A stretch of DNA of 64,000 bases from CAVYGM01 sp963768025 (GTDB taxonomy: Bacteria; Bacteroidota; Bacteroidia; Cytophagales; Spirosomataceae), in the NCBI GenBank assembly GCA_963768025.1, contig CAVYGM010000004.1, forward strand, positions 186,001 through 250,000, written 5' to 3'. Below are positions 19,449 through 29,608 of this stretch, piece by piece. A program made the position numbers and the translations under genes. The notes under the pieces are model-generated. The model worked only from the letters and a program-made list of their open reading frames with translations, ran no database searches and was not told the origin of the DNA. Each line of letters starts with the position of its first letter. The first letter of the stretch is position 1.

Positions 19449-19499
19449 GTTTTTTAAAGTTTAAAAGTGATTGATTTGTTTGTTTTAACCTCATCCCAA

Positions 19500-19522
19500 C
19501 CCTTCTCCTGATAGGAGAAGGG
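19500..19522. repeat. perfect 10-bp hairpin between receptor and TPR gene
   Basis: CCCTTCTCCT at 19500-19509 and AGGAGAAGGG at 19513-19522 pair around GAT. The hairpin with its flank (CCTCATCCCAA) resembles a dispersed intergenic repeat seen in several unrelated bacterial genomes. In the direction of the minus-strand genes no T-run follows, so it is more likely an mRNA-stability or attenuation element than a full terminator. Confidence 0.5.
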
Positions 19523-19546
19523 CTTTTATATGGTTTGCAAAAAAAA

Positions 19547-21711
19547 TTACACATCCTCCCTGGTCACCCTGGCTTTTTTGGAAAGCATGATCTGCATGCC
19601 GACGAAGAAGCTGCGGTAGCTTTGCGGGCCGATGGCGTGGCGGGTTTTACCATCGGGAGTATAGCGGTAGGTGAATACATTGCGGGTGTTGAGGATATTG
19701 TCTACGGCCAGGTATACTACCGCAAAGTTCCCTTTGAGGGTCATGATTTTGCTGGCCGAAAAGCTCAGGTTGTGTACCTGCGGCGTGCGGTCGGCCAGGA
19801 ATTTCTCTGAGTTGGGGTTATAGTAAGGTCGCCCACTTGTGTACGAGTAGGTAAGGCCCGCACTGGTGGTCATTTTCTCAAACCACCGCTTCACGATGAT
19901 GCTGGCGTTGTGATTGGAAACGAAAGTAGGCGTGGCCATTACCTGAAACTGCTCAAAGAGGCGTTTGGTATCCACGTAGCTATACGTGATCCAGTAATCG
20001 AAGTTTTTGATGCTTTTCTGATCGCGCCAGAAGAAATCCATTCCCTGCGCGTAGCCGTAGCCGCCGTTGGTGGTTTGTCCCCACGGAAAGCGGTAGGGGT
20101 TGGCATCAAAGTCCAGGCCGGTAGTTTCTCGTACCAGCTGCGCATAGTTTTTATAAAAACCCTCTACCCGAAACGTCCGTTGGTTTTTGATGATCTGGTA
20201 GTTTAGGATCAGGTGGTCGGCCCGCTCGAAGTTTAGGTCGGTGTTGTTGTAGAGGTACCGGTAGTCGGGATTTTGGTAAAACTGTCCCGCCGCCAGGGAC
20301 ACCTGACTGTATGCTCCCGTCTTGTAGGCAAATGACAGCCGGGGGGCTAGGTTGAACCGGTTCAACAAAGACGAGTACTCTGCCCGCACCCCAACGCGCC
20401 CAGCCAGGGCTCGGGTGATATAGATTTCGGTTTCGGCAAAAGTGGCGGAGTAGGTATCGTTAAGCGTATAGACCTTGCCGTTGACGCCGTTTTTCAGATT
20501 GATCTGATGGGCTTCGGCCCCGAAAAGCAGCGTGTTATTCCCATTCAACAGCCGGGTGAGCACCGCTCTTGCCTGTATCCGCTCGTCGAAGCGGTCGAAA
20601 TCGGCCCCGTCAAACGTCATGTCGTCGCTGTTTCGACTGTACGAAAAGCCGCTGTTGAGCAACCACCTGCCTTCGGCCCAGCGATCAGTGTAGGTACTGG
20701 TGGTGAAGGCATTGCGATTGTGCAGTCTAATCTGCGTGCGCGTCTCGTCGCTGAGCGGAGCCTGCGTCTCCATGCCCAAACGGCTGTCGGAGTACATGCC
20801 GTAGGTTTTCAATTGCCCGGTTTTGGAGGTTTTGAGCCGGTAGGTCAGGGAGGTACCCGTAAACTCCGGGGCGTGCGACCAGTCAATGTTTTGCTTCACC
20901 AGCGCGAAAAGCGGTTTGAGGTTTCCGTAGTAGCCCACCACGGATAGCGACTGCTTCTCATCCGCCACGTCGTAGTTGAGTCCGGCGCTGGCCATGTTCA
21001 GGCTCACCCCCAGGCCATTGTTGGAGGTTTTGTCGGTGGTGTTCAGCAGCAACACCGACGACAGCGCCTGTCCATACTGGGCCGAGTACCCTCCTGTGCT
21101 GAACGAGGTACCTTTGAACATAAACGGATTGAAACGCCCCCGCTGCTGGGCGTCGGGCAGGGCGCTAAAAAACGGATTCTGGACGATCATGCCGTCAATG
21201 ACCACCTTGGTTTCCAGGCCCGAGCCTCCCCGGACGAAGAGCCCGGCCTGCTCGCCCACCCGCTGGGCACCGGGCAGGAGCTGCATCACGCCCGTGATGT
21301 CGGCGGCAGCGCCAGCGGTGGTGACGATGTCGAGGGGTTTGAGCATCGTCATGCGCTTTTCGTCGGAGGCTTCAAATGAGCCCGCCGTAATGACCACGGT
21401 GTTGAGTTCGCTGGCTATCTCTTCGAGTTTTATGGAAAAAGACGGAGGAGCTTTGCGCAGGACAATTCGCTGCTCGAAGGGTTCGTAGCCCACATAGCTG
21501 ACCGACAGGGTGGCGGAATCTTTTTCGAAAGGTTTTGAACGAAAAGCCGACCCAGGGTATCAGTGGTGGCGCCGTCGTAGGTGCCTTTGAGCAGCACATT
21601 CGCGCCAGGCAGTGGATGGCCCCAGCGGTCACTCACCTTTCCACTCAGGAGTATCTGGGCTGAAAGTGAGTTTACTAGCAAGACTAGAAAAAGAATGGAG
21701 AAAAACTTCAT
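19547..21711 (-). CDS. TonB-dependent outer-membrane receptor with CarboxypepD_reg-like domain (frameshifted)
   Basis: An active-transport barrel of 720 residues once two one-base insertions (near 21521-21532 and 21537-21548) are undone. The start at 21711 gives signal peptide MKFFSILFLVLLVNSLSAQ. A carboxypeptidase-regulatory-like beta domain follows ('GKVSDRWGHPLPGANVLLKG', then, after correction, 'SVSYVGYEPFEQRIVLRK'), then a plug ('ADITGVMQLLPGAQRVGE', 'GLFVRGGSGLETKVVIDGM') and a barrel ending in an aromatic-rich strand. It is not of the SusC class and has no SusD partner. Cargo is unknown; metal chelates or small organics are typical for the class. Confidence 0.8.
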
Positions 21712-22037
21712 GGCTAACAGGGCTTCTGGGAATTGAGTATAGCTCAAAACTACCATATGTCCCCAGCTCCTGCACGCCTTTTCTGACCAAACGCCTCATC
21801 CTTGGAGACGAATGCACTTTATTCAGGAGTGAACTGCTGTAGGTAGATAACCAATCAGTATAACTGCTGGATGAATCCTATTTTTTCTTTCATAAATAAA
21901 ATTTAAATTTGTTAGGCTCAACTCCGCATAGCCCGTTCAACTTTTAAGAAAGTATTAAGCTTTTCAAATAGGCCCTTACTCTTTTTAATTTTTTTCAATT
22001 TCGCCCCTTGTTCATCCTACTTTACCATGTACTACTT

Positions 22038-25031
22038 ATGAAACACTTTTGCTTTTTATCATCTCCTCCGGGTTTTCTGAGAGGGATTTTTCTACTTATG
22101 CTGCTGGCAGTGCTTGGACTGCGGGCCTATCGCCCAGCAAACCGTAACGGGACGGTGACCGACGCCACTACCAGCGACCCCCTGGTAGGCTGCAGCGTGG
22201 TGATACAGGGTACCCAGCGCGGTACCAATACCGACGCCAGCGGCAACTACTCCCTCGTGATCCCCGGCCCCGAGGCTGTACTCGTATTTGGTTTTATTGG
22301 TTACGAAAAACAGGAGGTTGTGGCCGGTAATCGAACCACCATCAACGTAGCCCTCAAATCAGAAGCGTCGGATCTGAGTCAGGTCGTGGTGATTGGCTAT
22401 GGCACCACCACTAAGAAAGACATGACGGGTGCGGTCAAATCATTGCAGAGTACCGAATTTAACCGAGGCATTATCAACTCACCCGAGCAGCTATTGCAGG
22501 GCAAAGTAGCCGGTGTGAATGTTACCGCCGCCACCGGTGAGCCGGGCGGCCGACAATCCATCACCATTCGCGGACCGGGTGGGGTCCGGACAGGCAGTAC
22601 GCCGCTGTTCGTATTGGATGGCCTTGCGCTGGACAATTCCGGCACGGGCGGTGCTACCAACCCCCTGACTTTCCTGAATCCGCAGGATATCGAATCCATC
22701 GACGTCCTGAAAGATGCCTCCGCCACCGCCATTTATGGCTCACGCGGTGCCAACGGGGTCATCCTGATCACCACCAAGAAAGGCAAGGCGGGTACTTCTA
22801 ACCTGACTTTCTCGACCAGCCTGGGCATTTCGACCCTGGCCCGGCCACTGAATGTTTTCTCGGCTGATGAGTACCGGCAGCAGGTCCCCGCCATAGGGGG
22901 TACCCTGGAAGACCTGGGTGCCAACACCGACTGGCAGAAGGAAATCACCCGCACCGCCTACACCCAAGACCATAACCTGTCGTTCGGCGGCGGAGCCAAC
23001 AAACTGTCCTATTATGCCTCGCTGGGCGTGCAAAATCAGCAGGGTATCCTCAAACAAAGCGATCTCAAACGCTACACGGGCCGGATCAACGTGACTCAGA
23101 AATTTCTGCCGGACGATCGCCTTACGGTCGACGTGAACCTGAACGCCTCGTACGTCAACAACAACCGTCCGCCCATTCAGAGCATGATCGGGGGCGCCAT
23201 TTCGTCCAATCCTACCTACCCCGCCTACGACCAGGATGGTAAGCTCTTTCAAACGCAGAATGGCAACAACCCGTTGATTCCGTTGAGACTGGAAAAAGAC
23301 ATCACGACGACCAACCGCGTAGTGGCTAACATCACCCCTTCGTTCCGGATCATCGAAGGGCTGGTATACAAGCTGAATTTGGGGGTGGACAATTCCACTT
23401 CGGTACGTGACCTGCAGTCGCTGGCTAACGCCGTTCCACAGCAGGACGGACGACTTGAAACGATCAATGCTGTCAACCGCAACACGCTGATCGAGAACTA
23501 CGTGACCTACACGTTGAACAATGACACCCACAGCTTTACCGGGCTGGTGGGCCACTCCTACCAAAAGTTTTTTATTCAAAGCCGCAATTCGAGCATCAAC
23601 AAATTCCCTATTTCGAGCATTGAGCCGATTTATAACCCCGGCCTGGGCCAGGAATTGACTTTCGCCCAGAATCGTCCGACCGGCTTCGCCATCGAAAATG
23701 AATTGCAATCCTTCTTCGGTCGGGTCAATTATCAATTCAAAGACAAGTATCTGCTGACGGCCACCGTCCGGGCCGATGGTTCGTCGAAGTTCGGGGCCAA
23801 TAACAAGTACGGTGTTTTTCCGTCGGCTTCGGTGGGCTGGCGGCTTTCAGAGGAGGAGTTCATGAAATCATCTCCCTTCAATGATCTGAAACTGCGGGCG
23901 GGCTACGGCCAAACGGGCAACCAGGAAATTCCTTCCAAAATCACCCAGGCGCTGTTTACCTCGCAGGTATCAGGCACCACCAGCTATCCGCTGACCGACG
24001 CCGGCCCCTACGTACCGGGAACATCGTACACCCGGCTGGCCAATCCCGATATTCAGTGGGAGGTTTCCAAGCAGACGGATGTGGGACTCGATTTTGCTCT
24101 GTTCAGCAACGCCCTGACGGGTACCATTGATTATTTTAACAAAGTCTCGAACAACATTCTGCTGGAAGTTATCCCCGCTGACCCCGTGCAGCCCGCCAAT
24201 ACATTCTGGACCAATGTGCCGGACATGATGATCACCAACCGGGGCCTTGAACTGGACCTGAATTACCGCTATACGGCGGCCAACGGCCTGAGAGCCAACC
24301 TTGGCGGCAACATTACGTTCATCAGTAACAACGTCGAAGGTTCGCCCTACTCCATTATTCCGTCGGGGGCAGCCCAGGGTTCGGGCCTGACTTCGGCTAC
24401 CATCAATGGCTATCTCAACGGCCAGCCGATCGGCACCTTCTATTTGAAGGAATTCACCGGCTTCGATGACAAGGGGATTAGTACCTTCCGCGACACGGAC
24501 GGTGACGGTATCGTCACCGACAAAGACCGGGTCGCTCTGGGTACCGCCCTGCCCACGCGGCAGTACAACATCAACGGTGGCGTATCACACAAAGGATTCG
24601 ACCTGTCTTTCAATTTGAATGGGGTGGCTGGCAATAAGGTGTACGACAATACAGCCAACTCCAATTTTTATAAGAACAAATTGTCTAAAGGGCAGAATGT
24701 GACCCCAGAAGCCATCGAAGCTACCAATGAATCCATCAACAACGCGGCTCCTGTGTCGTCACGGTACCTTAAAAACGGAGCCTATTTTAGGTTGAACAAT
24801 TTGTCGCTGGGGTATACCTTCAATACCAAAGCCATGGGCATCGACCGCTGGATATCGGGCATCCGGCTTTCGGCTACGGGCCAGAATCTGTTCCTGATCA
24901 CCGATTATGATGGCTACGATCCCGAGGTCAACAACGACCGCCAGATCAACGGTATCTCTTCGTACGGTGTAGACTACCTCAGCTATCCCAGAGCAAAGTC
25001 GTTCATCTTTGGCCTAAATGTAACGTTCTGA
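22038..25031 (+). CDS. SusC/RagA-family TonB-linked outer-membrane protein
   Basis: The barrel half of a SusCD nutrient importer, 997 residues. CarboxypepD_reg-like domain at about 35-115 ('TSDPLVGCSVVIQGTQRGT'), then the TonB box region 'SQVVVIGYGTT', plug with LLQGKVAGVNVT and SIDVLKDASATAIYGSRG, and a C-terminus ending 'FGLNVTF'. The start at 22038 (MKHFCFLSS) is chosen over one ten codons upstream. At the signal-peptidase region the frame wobbles: removing a base near 22130 and adding one near 22150 would read AYAQQTVTGTVTD, the usual junction; the two errors compensate. It is paired with the susD 78 bases downstream. Confidence 0.92.
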   Translation: MKHFCFLSSPPGFLRGIFLLMLLAVLGLRAYRPANRNGTVTDATTSDPLVGCSVVIQGTQRGTNTDASGNYSLVIPGPEAVLVFGFIGYEKQEVVAGNRTTINVALKSEASDLSQVVVIGYGTTTKKDMTGAVKSLQSTEFNRGIINSPEQLLQGKVAGVNVTAATGEPGGRQSITIRGPGGVRTGSTPLFVLDGLALDNSGTGGATNPLTFLNPQDIESIDVLKDASATAIYGSRGANGVILITTKKGKAGTSNLTFSTSLGISTLARPLNVFSADEYRQQVPAIGGTLEDLGANTDWQKEITRTAYTQDHNLSFGGGANKLSYYASLGVQNQQGILKQSDLKRYTGRINVTQKFLPDDRLTVDVNLNASYVNNNRPPIQSMIGGAISSNPTYPAYDQDGKLFQTQNGNNPLIPLRLEKDITTTNRVVANITPSFRIIEGLVYKLNLGVDNSTSVRDLQSLANAVPQQDGRLETINAVNRNTLIENYVTYTLNNDTHSFTGLVGHSYQKFFIQSRNSSINKFPISSIEPIYNPGLGQELTFAQNRPTGFAIENELQSFFGRVNYQFKDKYLLTATVRADGSSKFGANNKYGVFPSASVGWRLSEEEFMKSSPFNDLKLRAGYGQTGNQEIPSKITQALFTSQVSGTTSYPLTDAGPYVPGTSYTRLANPDIQWEVSKQTDVGLDFALFSNALTGTIDYFNKVSNNILLEVIPADPVQPANTFWTNVPDMMITNRGLELDLNYRYTAANGLRANLGGNITFISNNVEGSPYSIIPSGAAQGSGLTSATINGYLNGQPIGTFYLKEFTGFDDKGISTFRDTDGDGIVTDKDRVALGTALPTRQYNINGGVSHKGFDLSFNLNGVAGNKVYDNTANSNFYKNKLSKGQNVTPEAIEATNESINNAAPVSSRYLKNGAYFRLNNLSLGYTFNTKAMGIDRWISGIRLSATGQNLFLITDYDGYDPEVNNDRQINGISSYGVDYLSYPRAKSFIFGLNVTF

Positions 25032-25037
25032 AAATTC

Positions 25038-25080
25038 AATGATAGAATGACAGAATATTTTTTTCTGTCATTCTATCATT
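25038..25080 (+). repeat. 17-bp perfect hairpin between susC and susD
   Basis: AATGATAGAATGACAGA at 25038-25054 pairs without mismatch with TCTGTCATTCTATCATT at 25064-25080; the loop is nine bases and T-rich. CTATCATT continues directly after the right arm. Located 6 bases after the susC stop, it may act as a processing or partial-termination site that sets the susC:susD ratio; it also belongs to the TATCATTC repeat family. Confidence 0.7.
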
Positions 25081-25109
25081 CTATCATTCACTCATTCAAA
25101 ATTGAATTC

Positions 25110-26793
25110 ATGAAAAAGATACTATATAGTGTACTGTTCCTGGCGGCCCTGCTGGCTCCTTATGGCTGTACGGATTTGACCGAAAATGTACTGGACGAAA
25201 CCTCGGCCTCTGGTCTTAGCGACCGGCAGGCGGCCGATGGCATCCTGGTACCTGCCTACGCGCTGCTGCCCAATATTTTCACGCATACCAATTATTTTGC
25301 CTTGCAGGAAATCTCCACCGACGAGGCTATCCTACCCTACCGGGGGGGCACCGACTGGGGCGACAACGGCATCTACCTGGCCATGCACCAGCATACCTAT
25401 ACCAGCACGGATCCCAACATCCGCAGTACCTGGAACCTGATTCTGCAAGGCGTTTCACGCACGATCACCGCTTTGAATGCGTTGCCGACACTCAATGATC
25501 CCATCACCAAAACCTACCTTGCCGAGGCGCGCGGGCTGCGGGCCTACTATTCCATGCTGACGCTGGATTTGTGGGGGCTGGTGTTTGTAAAAGATGATTT
25601 GGGCGCAAATTCCAAAATTCTGCGAGGATCTGAAGCCGTTGAATTTATCAAAAGCGAATTACTGGCCGTCGAACCCGACGTGCAGGCCAATGTCGGTCCG
25701 GGGCGTATTTCTAAGGGTGCGGTTTGGGGACTTGCTGGCGCGGCTGTACCTCAACGCCGCCGTGTACCGCGACCCGTATGGTACCCCTGCCTTCAAACCG
25801 GAAGACATGGACAAAGTGACCGAATACTGTGATAAGATCATTTCTTCGGGACAGTACGCATTGTCCAAAGAGTACTTCTCCATTTTTGATTCAGACAACC
25901 ATACCAACAAAGAGCTCGTGTTCGCCGTAGATCAGCGCGCCGACCTGAATGGACACAACCGGATGTCGTACTTCTCGCTCTCGGGCGACCAGTTTCCCCT
26001 GCCTGCCTATCCCGCCGCCAACGGCACCGACGGGCCCGGCATCACTTCCGATTTTTATCAGACCTGGGTGAAAGCCTACGGCTCCCAGGACCCGAAGGCC
26101 GATCCGCGTTTTTATAAGCAGAATATTTCCATTTACACCAATCCGGGCGACTCCTGCGTAGCAGCGGAAAACTTCAACGTGGATCGCGGCATTCTGCGTG
26201 GTCAGCAATACGGTCTGCTTCGTGTCAACGGGGCTTTTTTGAAATGCCCTGATGGGAAAATGAAGGTTGGTAAGTTGTTTTCCGCTTCGCGCAACAAACC
26301 TACTCTGCCCGTGAATTTTACCGAAAAAATAGACTTCACCGTCGAGGGCAGTAATTACAGCACGGGCTATCGCGTGGAGAAATACGAGTTCAGCAAGAAG
26401 TCTACGAGCGGGCGAAACTTCGGCGAAGCCGACCTCATCATCGTCCGTTTGGCGGATGCTTACCTGATGCGCGCCGAAGCCAAGCTCCGCAAAGGAGGCG
26501 GTGAAGCCGCGGCCCTTGCCGACGTGAATACCGTCCGCGCCGCCCGTACCGCCCGGGGTACCCCCCCGCCGCTCACGAGCATGAACCTGGACCTGCTTTA
26601 CCGCGAGCGGGGCTTTGAGTTCTACTGGGAAATGCTCCGCCGTACCGATATGATCCGGTTTGGCAAGTACGAGGACACCTGGACCGAAAAGACCAACACC
26701 AATAAGCAGAAGCGTCTATTCCCCATTCCTCAGACCGCCATTGACGGAGCTTCTAACCTACCGGGGTACCTGAAGCAGAACCCGAGCTATTAG
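25110..26793 (+). CDS. SusD/RagB-family nutrient-binding lipoprotein (frameshifted)
   Basis: The lid lipoprotein that caps the upstream SusC barrel. Start at 25110 with MKKILYSVLFLAALLAPYGC, a lipobox whose cysteine would be lipidated by Lgt and exposed after LspA cleavage. Helical SusD TPR-like core: 'STWNLILQGVSRTITALNAL' and 'YLAEARGLRAYYSMLTLDLW'. A one-base insertion near 25731-25735 shifts the frame; corrected, it continues as 'LLARLYLNAAVYRDPYGTP' and ends with the family C-terminus 'PGYLKQNPSY' (560 residues). 'FEFYWEMLRRTDMIRFGKY' is the conserved RagB C-terminal motif. The ligand cannot be inferred; no sugar hydrolase lies beside it. Confidence 0.88.
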
Positions 26794-26882
26794 AAAGGTT
26801 TTGCATTCTTGGATCTGTGTTCAGATGCTGGGTAGAATCCTTTGCCGTCAGAACTCACCAAGTATACAGCCGACTCAAATAA

Positions 26883-26929
26883 AGCCCCGCAGGCCCCTCC
26901 CTTTTCATAGAGAGAGCGCCTGTGGGGCT
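26883..26929. terminator. terminator-like hairpin after susD
   Basis: AGCCCCGCAGGC at 26883-26894 pairs with GCCTGTGGGGCT at 26918-26929 around a 23-base loop. It lies in the 240-base gap between susD and menB; the T-run after it is weak. Confidence 0.5.
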
Positions 26930-27035
26930 AGTACTTTAACCGTATCAAAACAGAATGCTCCGCTAAGGGTTCGTACAATTGCGGGGCATTGTTTACTTTT
27001 AGCCCATTAAGAAAAAACCATGACTTTTCAATACC

Positions 27036-27875
27036 ATGAGTGATCTCCAATGGCAGATAGCCAAAGAATACGAAGACATAACCTATAAGAAACTAAACGG
27101 CGTGGCCCGAATCGCCTTCAACCGCCCCGACGTTCGCAATGCCTTCCGACCCGGAACGGTGTTTGAACTGCTGGATGCTTTTGACGACGCGCGCAACGAC
27201 GGGGGCATTGGCGTGGTACTACTTTCGGGCGAAGGGCCGGCCAAAGACGGCGTGTATTCCTTCTGTTCCGGGGGTGATCAGCGCTTCCGCGACAAGGCAG
27301 GGTATAAAGGAAACGACGGCCTGGACCGGTTGAATATCCTGGAAGTACAGCGGCAGATCCGCTTCATGACCAAGCCCGTGATTGCCGTAGTGCCCGGCTG
27401 GGCCGTGGGCGGTGGACACAGCCTGCATGTCGTGTGCGACCTGACCCTGGCGAGTAAAGAGCACGCTATCTTCAAGCAAACCGACGCCAACGTAGCCAGC
27501 TACGACGCGGGCTACGGCTCAGCCTACCTGGCCCGACAGATCGGGCAGAAGCGGGCGCGGGAGATTTTCTTTCTGGGACGTAGCTATTCGGCGCAGGAGG
27601 CTTTTGAGATGGGTATGGTGAATGCCGTAGTACCCCACGACGAACTGGAAGCCACCGCTTACCAATGGGCGCAGGAAATATTAGAGAAAAGCCCGATGGC
27701 GATCCGGATGCTCAAATTCGCCTTCAACCTGGTGGATGACGGCATGGTAGGCCAGCAAATTTTTGCCGGTGAAGCCACCCGTCTGGGCTACATGACCGAT
27801 GAGGCCCGCGAGGGCCGGGATGCCTTTCTGGAAAAACGGAAACCGGATTTTGATCAGTTTCCCAAGCATTCCTGA
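27036..27875 (+). CDS. menB: 1,4-dihydroxy-2-naphthoyl-CoA synthase
   Basis: Closes the second ring of menaquinone by Dieckmann-type condensation of o-succinylbenzoyl-CoA. A crotonase-fold protein of 279 residues. It shows 'RIAFNRPDVRNAFRP', the oxyanion-hole segment 'SFCSGGDQRFRDKAGYKG', 'VVPGWAVGGGHSLHVVCDLT', 'IFKQTDANVASYDAGYGSAY' and the MenB-specific C-terminal 'LGYMTDEAREGRDAFLEKRK'. Menaquinone is the usual quinone in Bacteroidota. No other men genes are nearby. The start at 27036 follows a 240-base gap with a terminator-like hairpin. Confidence 0.94.
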   Translation: MSDLQWQIAKEYEDITYKKLNGVARIAFNRPDVRNAFRPGTVFELLDAFDDARNDGGIGVVLLSGEGPAKDGVYSFCSGGDQRFRDKAGYKGNDGLDRLNILEVQRQIRFMTKPVIAVVPGWAVGGGHSLHVVCDLTLASKEHAIFKQTDANVASYDAGYGSAYLARQIGQKRAREIFFLGRSYSAQEAFEMGMVNAVVPHDELEATAYQWAQEILEKSPMAIRMLKFAFNLVDDGMVGQQIFAGEATRLGYMTDEAREGRDAFLEKRKPDFDQFPKHS

Positions 27876-27932
27876 GACCCTTCCGCTGATCGCTGATGCT
27901 ACAGCAACCCTGGCATCGGAGATCAGCAAAAA

Positions 27933-28691
27933 TCAATACCCCGGTGTATTGTCAGCGGGGATATCCGTTTCTGTGTATTCATTGGTGTAGCGTTTCTTTG
28001 CTTCTTCCAGCATAGTTACCGTAGCCGTGGCTCCCACGCGGGTTACGCCCCATTCGCGTACTTTCAGCAGATCGTCCAGCGTACGTACTCCACCGGCGGC
28101 CTTCACCTGCACGTGGGCCGAGCTATGGTGACGCATTAGTTTCAGGTCGTGCTCAGTGGCACCCAAGTAGCCATAGCGGCTGTCTTCGCCTTTCACAAAC
28201 CCGTAGCCAGTGGATGTTTTGACAAAGTCGGCTCCTACTTCGCTGCAAATCTCGCAGAGGCGAATCTTAGGGGAATCTTCAGGCAGGTAGTCGTTTTCAA
28301 AAATCACCTTCACAATCGCCCCGTTGGCGTGGGATGCTTCGGTTATTGCCTTTATTTCTTCCTCAATATAGGTCCAATCGCCTTGCAGTACTTTTCCGAT
28401 ATTCACAACCATGTCGATCTCGGTGGCTCCATCGCGGCAGGCCTGAATGGTTTCGGCTACTTTGATTCCGATGGAGCTACTTCCGTGCGGAAAACCAATT
28501 ACCGTACCTACCGCTACCTCGGTTCCTTCCAGCCACTCCACGGCCTGCGCCACGGCATAGGGCTTGATACACACGGAAGCCACGTCGTATTGCCGGGCTA
28601 TGTCGCATCCTTTCCGGAGGTCGGCGTCGGTCATCGTCGGATGCAGCAACGAATGATCAATCATTTTGGCCAGTTGAAGTATGATGTTCAT
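27933..28691 (-). CDS. deoC: deoxyribose-phosphate aldolase
   Basis: Splits 2-deoxyribose 5-phosphate to acetaldehyde and glyceraldehyde 3-phosphate, the last step in using the sugar of deoxynucleosides. The 252-residue TIM barrel has the DeoC hallmarks: 'IDHSLLHPTMTDADL', 'VGTVIGFPHGSSSIGIK', 'ATEIDMVVNIGKVLQGDW', the Schiff-base lysine in 'ADFVKTSTGYG' and the second lysine in 'VQVKAAGGVRTLDD'. It is convergent with menB. The GntR gene upstream on the same strand begins a separate unit about 190 bases away. Confidence 0.94.
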   Translation of the reverse strand: MNIILQLAKMIDHSLLHPTMTDADLRKGCDIARQYDVASVCIKPYAVAQAVEWLEGTEVAVGTVIGFPHGSSSIGIKVAETIQACRDGATEIDMVVNIGKVLQGDWTYIEEEIKAITEASHANGAIVKVIFENDYLPEDSPKIRLCEICSEVGADFVKTSTGYGFVKGEDSRYGYLGATEHDLKLMRHHSSAHVQVKAAGGVRTLDDLLKVREWGVTRVGATATVTMLEEAKKRYTNEYTETDIPADNTPGY

Positions 28692-28705
28692 GTCATTTAA
28701 TTAGT

Positions 28706-28873
28706 GAGTGAATGATTGAGATTGATTGAGGGGTCCGCCCCCGCGGTGATTGAGAGATAGTGATGTATGATCTGAAAACAAATGAGGGGACAGCGATTAC
28801 TTTGTTCATCATAACAATCGCTCATTTTAACTGCTCAACATCCCATTCACTCATTCTCTCAATCACTCATTCA
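28706..28873. repeat. intergenic element with GAATGA/TCATTC arms and a GC-rich insert
   Basis: Between deoC and the GntR gene, GTGAGTGAATGATTGAG at 28703-28719 is mirrored in imperfect form by CTCAATCACTCATTCAC near 28857-28873. The left arm is followed at 28731-28748 by a GC-only block (GGGGTCCGCCCCCGCGG). The 33.0-kb repeat carries a comparable GC block (CCGCGCGGCGTCCG). It may be a structured transcript end or a dispersed intergenic repeat. Confidence 0.45.
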
Positions 28874-28883
28874 CAATTAAACT

Positions 28884-29591
28884 CTACTGATGATTACTGA
28901 TGGTATATTTCTCGGTGTTGCAATAGATAAGGCTGTATACGTAGTAGTCGGGTACGTTGGTGTGATACCGCCTATAAATCTGTACCAGGGGGGTCAATGG
29001 TTTTATTTTAAAATGGAAGGCGATGATTTCGTCGGCTACTACGGCCCGTATATCCTGCTCAAAGCTTTCGATATCTACGTGGTACCTGACATTCAGCGTC
29101 TTGAACAGCGAGCCATCCAGCAGGGGGGTTGTACAAAAATCATCCAGATTCTGATTGGGCAGGTAGCTGTATTCCAGCATGACGGGGTCTTCGTCCACAA
29201 ACCGTACCCGCTCAAACATCACACAGCCCATTTCTTTCTCTTCGGGGGTTAGTTTATAAAAAAAACGCTCCGGCCACGGCATGGCTACCGGTGCTCTGAG
29301 CATCATGGTTTTGGCTGCGTATTCCGTTCCCACGACCTCCGAAAAGCCTTTAAACGACAGGATTCCCAGCGATTTCCGGGTAGCGCACACGATACTACCT
29401 TTTCCCTTCACTTTCTTGATATAACCCTCGCTGGCAAGTTCCATCAAGGCCCGCCGGACGGTCATTCGAGCAATCCTATGGGTAGCACTCAGGTCATTTT
29501 CGGAAGGCAGCAGATCTCCCTCCTTAAAGTTACCTACCTGAATTTGACTTTTCAGCAGAGCGTATAATTTTTGGTAATGAGCGGGTTCCAT
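28884..29591 (-). CDS. GntR-family transcriptional regulator with UTRA ligand domain
   Basis: A 235-residue HutC-subfamily regulator. Residues 1-70 are the winged helix ('KEGDLLPSENDLSATHRI', 'ARMTVRRALMELASEGYIKK', KGKGSIV); residues ~90-230 are a UTRA effector domain ('RVRFVDEDPVMLEYSYLPN', 'IESFEQDIRAVVADEIIAFH', 'PLVQIYRRYH'). UTRA domains usually bind small sugar-derived or amine ligands and release DNA when bound. The gene is divergent from a susCD pair, and palindromes typical for this subfamily lie 18-57 bases upstream of its start, so it probably controls itself and that pair. Confidence 0.9.
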   Translation of the reverse strand: MEPAHYQKLYALLKSQIQVGNFKEGDLLPSENDLSATHRIARMTVRRALMELASEGYIKKVKGKGSIVCATRKSLGILSFKGFSEVVGTEYAAKTMMLRAPVAMPWPERFFYKLTPEEKEMGCVMFERVRFVDEDPVMLEYSYLPNQNLDDFCTTPLLDGSLFKTLNVRYHVDIESFEQDIRAVVADEIIAFHFKIKPLTPLVQIYRRYHTNVPDYYVYSLIYCNTEKYTISNHQ

Positions 29592-29608
29592 TGGTGACTG
29601 AATTGCAC

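Noticed and set aside
22740..23735. 331-codon minus-strand open frame inside susC
   Set aside because: It is the antisense shadow of a well-conserved susC; its protein shows no family pattern. The same holds for long antisense frames at 32080-32952, 33702-34466, 9767-10606 and 14371-15033.
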